Below, one piece after another: positions 54,941-64,000 of a stretch of 64,000 nucleotides of DNA (positions are counted from its first letter, which is position 1; every line of letters begins with the position of its first letter). The DNA lies in contig WTXD01000083.1 in the NCBI GenBank assembly GCA_022496205.1, forward strand, positions 1 to 64,000. The letters run 5' to 3'. A program made the position numbers and the translations under genes. Origin of the DNA: Gloeopeniophorella convolvens. Lineage: Eukaryota > Basidiomycota > Agaricomycetes > Russulales. Under the pieces are notes generated by a model. It was not told the DNA's origin. It saw only the letters and a program-made list of their open reading frames with translations, and searched no databases.

Positions 54941-55545
54941 GCTGCAGCCTTGAGTTTGGGTGACAGATGTGGGCTTCTAGGATAGCCTAGAAGCGACGCC
55001 CTTATATATGCGCGACCGGGGCACCGCAATGAGGTGTTTGCAGTGAACTTGGGGGACAAAGACGGCGGGCGGCAATGCAGGCTCGCATTGAAGAATTGGC
55101 CCGTTTTGTCGACCTGGCCAATCAAGGAACGGCTCTCGAACACCGGCATTTTCCGGAATCATTCTCCGAACGCACGTTTATTCTCCCACTGGCACCACCA
55201 GATGAGGCCTCCTCTCATCCCTATTGTCACGCCGCTCTTCTATTGATTGGTGTACTTCGTGTGCTCCACGCGTTGGTGCGTTGGTGCTAGAGGAATAATA
55301 AGAAGTTCCTCCACAGGTTTCCTTTACCACAATAACCACCGGCAACATTCAAGAGTTACATAGCGACGGCAAACTCTCGCCCCAGCATGTTGCGGGGCGA
55401 TGATTCCATCTGACAAGCATTCCATAAACCGACCCTTCGGGTGCGCAGCAACGCAGTGTGTCAACGGGATCATCGCAGCAGCGCGCTGGCTGTCACTGAA
55501 GGCGCCCCAGGACACAAGTGCAGCCACGAAGGCACTGACGACCTC
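54941..55545. other. Intergenic between P450 3' end and nuclease promoter
   Basis: A further minus-strand frame at 55324-55527 is the remnant of nothing recognisable. The region next to the nuclease holds its promoter. Confidence 0.4.
55001..55010 (-). promoter_or_regulatory. TATA box of the nuclease gene
   Basis: Minus-strand CATATATAAG, 61 bases upstream of the start codon at 54940. Confidence 0.6.
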
Positions 55546-57943
55546 CTACACATGTCCGTGTAATTCTCGAGTAATCAGCTCTTCCACCTCTCCAGACCTT
55601 GTCGTGAGCCTACACTCGAATGGCCCGGGATGGCTAATTCCAACAGACAATGAGCACTGATGCAGGGATGTGATGCATCGGGCGATACCAGTGACTGCAT
55701 GCACCTTATGAAACCATCGTAATCGACTTCAGGAACGATCTCGCGTCCATCCGCATCTCTCGCCTTCGAGATATTGAACAGGTAAAGGATAGATGCAACG
55801 TACAAGAAGACGGAATTCTCTGCGAGGTGGATTCCTGGGCATATCCTGAAGCCAGGTTGCTCGAAGAAGCGCACAATATGCCAAGGTTGGTGCGTACCTG
55901 CGCCCAAATCCAAATGCGATAAACCCCGGATCCTCCGTCTTGGCCAGTATTTTGGTGCTCCCGTCAACATTCAAGAACCTTTCTGGTTGGAAGACGAATG
56001 GAGAAGGGTATGTCTTCTCATCATGGAGTATGCTCCTACACGGGTCAAGTAGGTTAGAACATCAGGTTCGATATCGGGTATTTTCAGTCAGGATTTTACC
56101 AGATATTGGCGTACACAGTAGTTCCCTTCTCAATGAACATTCCACGATAGACATCATCTTCAGTGACACGGTGGGCTAAGCCTGTATGTATCTCGCGTGA
56201 GCGACAGCGCAACACATATCTGACTGGCCTTGCCTAGAGGTACGATCGGATTCCAGCGCCATAGTTCTTTGACTAAAGCCTTGATATACGACAATTTCTC
56301 ATAGTCGTCGATCGAGGGGAGGCGACAATCTGCAGAGGATGAGGCCGGTCCAAGCAAGCTGTCTATCTCGTGCTGGGCACGGGTCTGCACATCTGGGTAA
56401 AGCGCCATCACCAAGAAGAATGTAAGGAGCGACAATGGCGTCTATCAATCCTTGATTTGCACTATGTCCTCGTCATAGCAAGGTTGAACTGACCGTATCC
56501 GCACCACCTTTATCGCACAGCATTTAAGTGACGAGCGGATTTGGTCACGGGTGTCTCACCTGAATACAACGATGCAGCAGCAGCCTTGATGAACTCATCG
56601 CGGGTTTTGTCTATGTCAGGTCCTGCAGAGATCTGGCTAGATACGATTGACGGCAATGCAGTTCCACCCCGCTATCCCAACATGAAAGATTGTGCGCGGC
56701 GACAGCGGGAAACGTACAAGCTGCTGCTGAACATGGTTGAATGGTACGTCGTACAACTTCTTGCGATCTGCTCTAAAGAGCCGAGCCTTTTCATGGAAGC
56801 CGGCTCCCGGACACCAAGCCGGGATGTGCCGCACTGAACATATCATGCACCCGTCAGACCACGGAGTCGAAGGCTGCGCAAGTGGGAAAGACGCACAGAT
56901 TGGCCATCGGTCGACCCAGAACGCATCTGGGTCGGATGCAGCAGAGAAGCCGACCATAGCATCGTCCACGATCTGAACAAGTGGGTCATACCCGCGGTCG
57001 TTCACCTCATACCCGTACGTGAGTAGCAAGATAAGCGCTGCAGTTGACCTATTTCAAGGTCGCGCATCAGCTCCGCTTCGGCCGAGAGAGAGCCATCGGA
57101 CGCACTGTCTGATAGGCCTCTCGAAATCCGCGCCAGCTTCACCAGCTTCCTTCGCCGTTCGGAGTAGCCGCGTGAGCAGACCGCTGCGCGCACGGGCCTG
57201 CAGAGCAATGAGGTCGGGATTGACGCATGCGCGCGGGCCTATCGCGTCATGAAAGAACTTGCGTAGCGCGCGGAAGCGCATGTCCGAGTGCACGGGCCAT
57301 GGTTCTGTGGGCGACGCTGCGCGCGCGCTAGTGGGCGGGGGTGCGGTGGGTGCAAAGCGCGCGTAGCCAAGACCGAGGTTCCAGCCGACTCTGTGTGCGG
57401 ATGAGTGCAGCATACCCTAGTGCTCATGAGGAGGTGCGCACATGTCTCCCGCGAAGGTAGATGCGGGGCGATCGGAGTAGATGGCACCTAGATTTCCGAT
57501 GATCTCAGTAAACATCTGAGGCTTGAGCGCAGACCTTGTTGGGTAATTGGTCGTACCTCTTGCTTCGAGAAGTTCGCTCGCTGCTTGGACTGAGCTGAGT
57601 ATGATCGTCGTCTCGCCAAATGACGTGAAGCGGAATACGTCCCCTGGAGCGCCATGCATCAACGCACTGCTGGAAAGTGAGTGCTGTAGCGTGCCATGGA
57701 CGCACCGTACTGCTTGGCCCATTCGTCATACTTCAACCAGTGCCGCCTCGAAGGGAGCTGAAAGATATTTCCAAAGATTGGGAGCCCTTTTGGGCTAGGC
57801 GGGTAGATGGTTCGCCCTCGACCGATGAGCTGTCTAAGCAACAGATGGAGGACAAGCGCCAAAGCAAGTCCCGAGAACACTACATTATTGAAAAGGGACA
57901 GGTGGGAAGAGCTTTCCAGGTATGATAGGACCGAGACAAGCAT
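55546..57943 (-). CDS. Cytochrome P450 monooxygenase
   Basis: Thirteen exons, 568 aa. Introns: 57644-57705, 57488-57556, 57391-57441, 57049-57105, 56834-56896, 56672-56717, 56508-56559, 56442-56493, 56182-56233 (GC-AG), 56036-56099, 55846-55897, 55634-55704. One N-terminal membrane helix is followed by the PPSPKGLPIFGN hinge. The I helix has GGADTT, the K helix KELWRW (ExxR), then PERF, and the heme loop FGFGRRICPGIHLAE with the Cys ligand at about residue 495. The end SHPGPFECRLTTRS is typical of basidiomycete CYPs related to O-methylsterigmatocystin oxidoreductase-like families. It would be anchored in the ER and need a P450 reductase. Substrate cannot be inferred. All essential residues are intact. 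Confidence 0.88.
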
Positions 57944-58289
57944 CGAAGTTCAGCTCGCGGAGCTCAAGTTGAAAGTACAATGAGTCGCAATGATAAACGC
58001 AAGGGAGTTTACTGTATACTAATAGTTGAATTCCGCGCGATACATATGCGTGGGGCCCGGCTGAACTTCCAGGTTTTGATCGCTGACAAGTACCAGCACG
58101 TGAGAGTGCGGCCGCTGGCCGTGGGCGTGGCGCTTGAGCACGACTGTAACCGCACCGAGATCTTAGTGATCCTCCCAGCCACCCGCGGTATCATCTCCCC
58201 TAGTATTTGCATCCTGACGTTCCTCCCACAAGCGCTTATGCGCTCATGTCGAGCGATACCACCCGAGCCATGAAGTAATTTCCGGGCGC
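57944..58289. other. Intergenic, P450 promoter region
   Basis: 346 bases between the P450 start and the UNC-50 stop, both on the minus strand. No TATA box seen. Confidence 0.35.
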
Positions 58290-59419
58290 TTATAACCCGA
58301 AATATGCATTGAGAACTCGTCGGCCGACATTGAAGCCAAGTAGCGATACTATGTATCCAACAAACAGTGGTAGCAACGGCGCGAGAAGAAGCTCTGTCCG
58401 TATGAGGAACGGTAAAGCTATACGGAGGAGTTGAGAGAGGCGAGGTCGGCGATGAAGTTCCGCGCTTACCGTTGAGGCCCAGGTATACACCATATATATA
58501 TTGCGCGAACCTGTCACGGAATGTAAGAGCTGATGCCGGCGAGCAGGTAGATTCGGCTTACGCGACCAAGTAGAATGTGTTGCCAACCCATAGACATACC
58601 CAATTGGTCTTCAAGATGACGGGGACAAGAAAGAGTTGTGCAACATAAAGTGTAAGATAGAGTGGAAAGAACGCATTGATATGGACATCGAAAGCGTATG
58701 CCCATTCAACCGCCGTGTCCGCTGGCGTTGAGTGGGACGGTGGGGAGAGGAGCGCGCGATTGGCGAACAGCCTGCACAGATTTCAGCGTGATGTCAACGC
58801 TCACGGCAAGCATTGCATACCATAGCAGGGTAGCGGATATAACCCCAACGAGGAGAAAATCTCGGAACACCATGAGGAACGTCAACCGAATGGCATCATA
58901 CAGCCCGTACGACCATACAACAGACCAAGCGATAGCTGCACCTGAGGGTGTGTTAGGTTGAAAGGATCGTAAAGAGGCGAGGGCGCTTACCGCACATGCC
59001 ACCGGCCATCAAAATCAATATTGCTGGGTCGTCTCTTGCCCAAGTATTTTTGGTCTCTTCATGGAAGGGTCAGAGTCGCATGGGACAGCGGAGTCAAGTT
59101 TTCGTGCGCACGCTTATGGAAGTAGACGTTCCGATAACTTCAAGGTACGTTAGCGTTTAGTGTATAGATCCATGAAGTACATGCGTACGTACACCCTCTT
59201 TGGCGCAATACAGAGATATGTCAATTGCCAAGCAGCAAGCTCAAAGTCCTGTTGCGCGATGTGTTGGGAGCGACCGGAGCGGCTAGAAACGCGACGCACC
59301 ATTTGTTGGAATTTGAGCAACCTACGGAATATGACTGGGACTCGGTTCGTGACCGGGTGGGAAGTTCTGGACATGCCGCCATTCTGTGACGCGCCGGCAG
59401 TGGTAGGGAGGAGGGCCAT
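58290..59419 (-). CDS. UNC-50/Gmh1-like Golgi membrane protein
   Basis: Eight exons, 255 aa; introns at 59249-59299, 59138-59192, 59057-59111, 58942-58990, 58772-58820, 58511-58561 and 58418-58469. Diagnostic blocks: CIAPKRVYRNVYFHKQTKNT, WARDDPAILI, FANRALLSPPSHS, VEWAYAFDVHINAFFP, LPFLIRTELLL and GFNVGRRVLNAYFG. These define the UNC-50 family, a five-helix inner nuclear/Golgi membrane protein (yeast Gmh1), which helps ARF-GEF recruitment and, in animals, receptor trafficking. Length equals that of the family (about 255-260). The gene is divergent from the Arg/Ser-rich gene starting at 59739. Confidence 0.9.
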
Positions 59420-59738
59420 ATTGTTATGCACCCTGAAGCGACGGAAACGCGGAAGAGACAGATTGTGAGTTGAGTATGGGGAGAATCCCAGAGATAGAAC
59501 CAGGTTTGTGCGATGCGTCTAGCAGGGAGGGTGCGTCGCTGTGCGCTGCGCGCTGGTGACACCGTGTCGAGCTGCAGCCGCGGTGCACTGGTGGCGTCGA
59601 TGAGCGCGAGACAGCGACGGCAATCGGAGATTGATTTGTGATCTCCGCTTAAAACGCCACACTTTGAATCGGTAACGGAGGCGCGACACGAGCTCCCGTC
59701 TTCACCATATCCTCGTCAACCCGCTCCTAATCACTGCC
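59420..59738. promoter_or_regulatory. Bidirectional promoter, UNC-50-like and Arg/Ser-rich gene
   Basis: 319 bases between two divergent start codons, GC-average, with no TATA box. Upstream of the UNC-50 start a CTTCAG acceptor-like sequence suggests a possible leader intron. Confidence 0.4.
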
Positions 59739-62700
59739 ATGAACGAAGAACATGAGGTCGACTGGGGCAACGACGAAGACGACCCCTTGACTGCAAAAGT
59801 GTACCTGGGCTCGGCAGAAGCGGAGAATGGCGAGCCAGATGATGTTGAGGACGCCATATCGCTAGGCGATGACGAAGAAGAGGAGTTTGCAGCTTACGGT
59901 GCCCGTAACCACGAGCAAGACGCGTCTGCGGCTGACAGATTCCAGAATACTGCTAAAGTTGATACTACCAGGCGCAGTGCATCTTCAGGAGCCCTTCCTA
60001 AGACGGATGCCACACCACAGACTTATACGGCGTCTCTTCCACCGCAGTCTCCTCAGTCTCTCAACCAGTCCATCCCCCACAAGCTCACTCATGCACTGCC
60101 TCCCAAACCTATTGTTTCATCCTCCTTTCTGGTCCCACCGTCTACCACCGCCGCCAGCCCTATGTCAATGCCACGCAAGGACCGCTGGCCAAACGGAACT
60201 TCTGCCAACGTAGGTGACGACCACTCCCACCCCGACAGGGAACGACGAAGTTCTCGTCCGACCGTCCGGGAGGGCCCACACATCGGTTCTCGTGGCGACG
60301 AATCTTGGACGCACCCCGGTTCCCGTGGCGCAGAATCACCACCTCCGCATCGCGACAGGAGAAGAAGCTTCGATGAAAGAGATGGTCGTTTACCTACGCG
60401 ACGGGAGGATGAGCGTTATCGGCCGTCTGGCCGAATCACTCATCACTCCGACGAAGAGGGTCATCACGCACACTCCCGTAGTGATCCACGCTACCGCTAT
60501 GAAGACAGTAACAAACGCCAGGATTACTCAAGCAGAGACCGCAACGATAGGACTTACTCGAGAGCGTCCCCTGACCCCGAACTAGCGGACCGTTCGCGCC
60601 CCCCTCATAGGGAGCCGAATGACTTGGATTCTCGCCGCTCTCGGCCCCATGTCCGTGATGCATCGCCTGCTAGAGAAGACAGTTCTCGTCGCATGTCGCA
60701 AAGGGGCGACCTGTATCCTGCTCACAATTCTTTTGACAAAGGCTCCCGGGATTATGGTGACACTCTCCGTCATCCCGCTGGAATGGCCGAGCGCTCTCGC
60801 CACCCCGACTCATATGACAACCGACCAAATCCTGTTGTCTCGCGAGAACCTTACACTCAAAACCAGGGACCAGGTAGATCACCGACTCTAAGTACGTTAT
60901 CTGCATCCTGCCGTCCCCTGCCCAACACACGCTACGCCTATTTCTCCTCCCGAGGTGGAGGATCCCTTGTTTTATGCCCCGAGAAGCCTTGGGAGTTGAG
61001 CTGTACCTGGATCTACGCTGCGACATATTCACAGGCGTTCATTGTGGCCCTATCCCTTTTCGTTTCCATGATATCCGCCATGTCCCGTTCTCAACAACTT
61101 GTTTCTCCGCACCTTTCATCTTCTAGGACGCAACTCTCCTCCACCTCGCTCGCGGTCACCACCTCCTTACAGCCGTCGCGATGACCGAGGTTATTCCCCT
61201 CCGCGCCACCAGGACTACTCTGTCGAGGATTCTCGGCACTCACACCGTCAAAACCGCGCTCCTAGCCCACCCCCAAAGCCACGCGCCCTCGACAGGCGAG
61301 ACAGGCGCGACACCCCACCCGAATCTGTGCCCCAGCGCCGTCTTCGAACTGGCTCCGACGCATATGATACGGAATCCAGTGCTAAGCGCCGAAGGGTGGA
61401 CGACCGCGAAGGCAACCCCGCGCCACGCCGTGGCCCTGTGGATGCGGACGTCTTCACAGCACAAGAGACTTCTACCGCCACTACATCTCCGCGATCCACG
61501 GGGGCTCAGGATGACCTCAGTCGTATGTCAAGCCCATCACATGTACATCTCACCCTCGTCTTATCGACGCGTTTCCGGGGTTTCCAGGACCACGGCGAAG
61601 GGATCCTCTGCCTCCGCAAAGCCAGCGGTACCAGGAAGTGACTGACTCACGACTGTCTAGCGCCCGGCCATCGTCTCGACAGCAACATGCTAGGTATGCT
61701 GGCACCGTACCCATCCATCACTATCCTTTCGTTGGCTCATGGCCTGTCCAGCGCTTCTTCTGGCCCTCGGCATTACCCCTCGGCATCGAGAGACCGCGAA
61801 GTCCCCGTATCTCGCCACCCAGACCCGGACCTGACGCGTCCGAGTCACTCACGAAGCACAGCTCGTGATCCGGATTACAGATATCCGGACAAGTATAGTC
61901 GCGAACCTGACAGCATGGACGTAGACCCGCCATATCCACCCAAGGGCACATCGTACGATGAACCACCCCGTTCCCAAGAGGTAGCCCATAGGTCGTCCCG
62001 TCGTGATGAGCCCATAGATCGTGATCTTCTCGCTGCGCCTCGCGCGATGGGTCGAAACAACCTCGATGCGGGACCAAACCTTCCAGCATCCCCTGTGTAT
62101 TCGCACGAACCACCTCCAACGGACGCGGACGAACGTCGTCCCCGTGAGCGCGAACGTGACAGGTCGCCAAGGCCACATCGCGAGCCGCGGCCGCACGGAA
62201 GCGCGATGTCTTCATCGGTCTCGATGCCTGTGATGTCGCGCGTACCTCCTCACCCCGAGCAGTATCCGGGTGAATATAGGTCGCGTGGCCGGCGGAGCGA
62301 CCCACAGCGCCAGTACGACCGCTCACCCAGTCCAGTATACGACAGGGACCGGGACCGGGATAGAGACAGAGACGTACGTTGTTGCACTCTCTCCAAAAAC
62401 TCATAAAGTAGACCCGCTTTCCAGAGACGGCCGCCAACCTTATCGAGAACGGCGACAGATGGGCCGCCGCGCGCCAAGTCTCGGTCTCCTGGAAGGTACA
62501 ATGAGCCCAGAGGTAGGGTGCTTCGATAGTTTCGTAAGACGCCACGCTGAGTTTGTGCCAGATCGTGACGCCGGGGTGAGTAGACAGCGTTCCGGCGCTC
62601 GCCCTCGAGCATACAGCAACCCCAAGGACCCGTCGCACTCTTCGGTATGATCCCGGTACATCTCCTTGAGTTTCCTTTAACATAGTTCTCCAGCGCCCCC

Positions 62701-63821
62701 TGGATCCTCCCGCGCGAAGCCAAGAGTCTGTTCCCCATGCGTCCGCCGCCGGACCAGGCCCACGCAGAGAGCGCCAGCCTCCTGTGAGTCTCACCGCAGC
62801 GCTACCCGGCGTCATGTTTATAGTCTTGGTGTCTCCAGCCTACCACCGAACCGGCCTTCGAGGCCCACGCTCGCCCCCGAGGCGATTCGATTTCTCAGCA
62901 CGCCCCACAAGAAAGGCCGGTGAGCTCGCACATCTATTGGATGTTCTGAACAACTGATTGATTTTAACCCAGTCTCGCTTCGGCCCGCCACTTGATGCCA
63001 ACGTACCGCCACCTACACCATCCGGGCAGTGGCCACCCAGACCAGATTTCATGTCGAACCTCCCGCCGCTGAGCACTCGGCTGCCGGGTGCACCACCTCC
63101 CCCTGTCCTGCCTCCAGCACCGTACGGTGGTTCAAAGGACTCGAACCATGCCCGCACTCCAGTGCTCAGGGATGAAAAGGCTCTGCCAGAACCTGAGAAC
63201 GATCGTGCCCGCGCTCCGCCTGCAGACAAACACAGAGCGAGATCTCCTTCTCCAGTGGGAACGCCCAGAGACGAACTACCTCCAAGGCCGCCGCCCACCC
63301 AAGAGGGCCGTCGCGAGCAGATGCAACCGCAATCTTACGATAGAGCTGCACGTGTGCCCGCTGGTGATCGGCCCCGCCCGGACGGCAGTGGCGCGAAGAG
63401 CTCGCCCGAGGCACGTCGGGCGCCCCTCCCGGCGGACGAGCGCCAGCCTGCACCTGCCTCATGGGACCGCCCGCGTGACGCGCCGCTGCCGCCACCCCCG
63501 CAACAGAAGACGGTGACACTGCCCCCCGGGTTGCCCGCGAAGCCCGTCGCGGCTCTCGCCGATCTAGCGTTGCCGCCGCCGCGTGGAATGCACCAGTCGC
63601 GCGGGCGACGGCCGCCACGCAATGACGACGGCGGCGGCCGGTGGGACGGCACGGGCGACAGGGACCGGGACCGGGAGAAAGACAGGAACAAGTGGGGCCC
63701 CGAGCCTGAGACGCGCGGGCGCTCGCTGCTGGCGCGCATCACGCCGAGCGAGCCGTTTGACGAGCTGGACGTGGACGGCGGGGAGACGCGGAGGAAAAAG
63801 GTGCGGGCGAGGAGGTACTAG
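59739..63821 (+). CDS. Large disordered Arg/Ser/Asp-rich protein
   Basis: Nine exons, 1142 aa: 59739-60891, 61127-61522, 61588-61693, 61752-62373, 62425-62495, 62584-62644, 62694-62783, 62839-62919 and 62973-63821. The N-terminus is acidic (EEHEVDWGNDEDD, GDDEEEEFAAYG). The rest is rich in RS, RD and PP dipeptides, with a DRDRDRDRDRD run at the end of exon 4 and a short possible nuclear signal (AKRRRVDDRE). The C-terminus reads GRSLLARITPSEPFDEL and ends in a basic KKVRARRY. No folded domain is recognised. Such composition is usual in nuclear RNA-processing or condensate proteins, but that is inference. The first intron (235 bases) is unusually long for this genome. Confidence 0.7.
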
Positions 63822-64000
63822 GCCGCGCCTACATACGTGCTGTGACTGCCCGCTAGTCGCACGACCACTTTCTTGCATCACGTTGGGTGCGTAGAGGTGT
63901 CTGTTAGTTGTTTGTTCGTTCGGTTTAAATATGCTAGTCTACTACACCCATTGCACGGACTTGTTTGCTTTACTCGTATTGGTCAAATTTTGAAAATTAA
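63822..64000 (+). other. 3' region of the Arg/Ser-rich gene
   Basis: AT-rich from about 63,920 with TTTAAATATG and TTTTGAAAATTAA, where polyadenylation would be expected. No further gene begins before the window ends. Confidence 0.35.

Noticed and set aside
48897..57943. NmrA-like genes, nuclease and P450 as a secondary metabolite cluster
   Set aside because: No backbone enzyme (polyketide synthase, peptide synthetase, terpene cyclase) or pathway transporter or regulator is present; adjacency alone is weak evidence.
1..64000. CRISPR arrays, bacterial operons and ribosome binding sites
   Set aside because: The sequence is eukaryotic, with spliceosomal introns throughout; no regularly spaced identical repeats of CRISPR type were seen.

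Overview
The window is nuclear DNA of a filamentous basidiomycete, probably an Agaricomycete of Polyporales type. Genes are split by many 45-70 base GT-AG introns. DUF6535 and DUF6698 proteins are present, as are a Plavaka-type transposase and a tyrosine-recombinase (DIRS/Ngaro-like) retrotransposon. No rRNA, tRNA or CRISPR array was seen. Gene models were built by hand: introns were placed by splice signals plus protein similarity to remembered families, and every multi-exon model given as a CDS sums to a whole number of codons.

Bases 1-17,500 are a repeat- and relic-rich block. Two similar inverted sequences (about 1970-2003 and 17458-17490), each followed inward by a TTATAA-rich degenerate repeat array, face each other. 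They enclose a frameshifted Plavaka-like transposase (13.2-17.1 kb), a second transposase C-terminal fragment (12.3-13.1 kb), an intact-looking DUF6698 gene (4.7-6.6 kb) and decayed pieces of host genes (a Chs7-like chaperone, a GH31-like glycosidase, an EST1-like protein). At 18.0-23.1 kb lies a DIRS/Ngaro-like element with Gag, RT-RNase H and tyrosine recombinase. Its recombinase frame is interrupted by a solo LTR with a perfect 5-base target duplication, and its 3' end is a 22-A run fused to a truncated DUF6535 gene.

Bases 23-39 kb hold a minus-strand family array: a truncated DUF6535 gene, two tandem helicase-less copies of the N-terminus of a MOV10/SDE3-like protein, a second DUF6535 gene, a third helicase-less copy, and a full-length MOV10/SDE3-like RNA helicase (1236 aa). 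The family relationship suggests RNA silencing or transposon control, and the short copies could be partners, decoys or by-products. This is the most unusual region.

Bases 39.7-64 kb are mostly ordinary housekeeping and metabolic genes: Xaa-Pro aminopeptidase and a NIPA-like magnesium transporter (divergent pair, each with a microexon and one GC-AG intron), a third DUF6535 gene, two tandemly duplicated NmrA-like oxidoreductases around a small unknown gene, an S1/P1 nuclease, a cytochrome P450, an UNC-50/Gmh1 homologue and, divergently, a large disordered Arg/Ser/Asp-rich protein. Nothing indicates that these neighbours form a single pathway.
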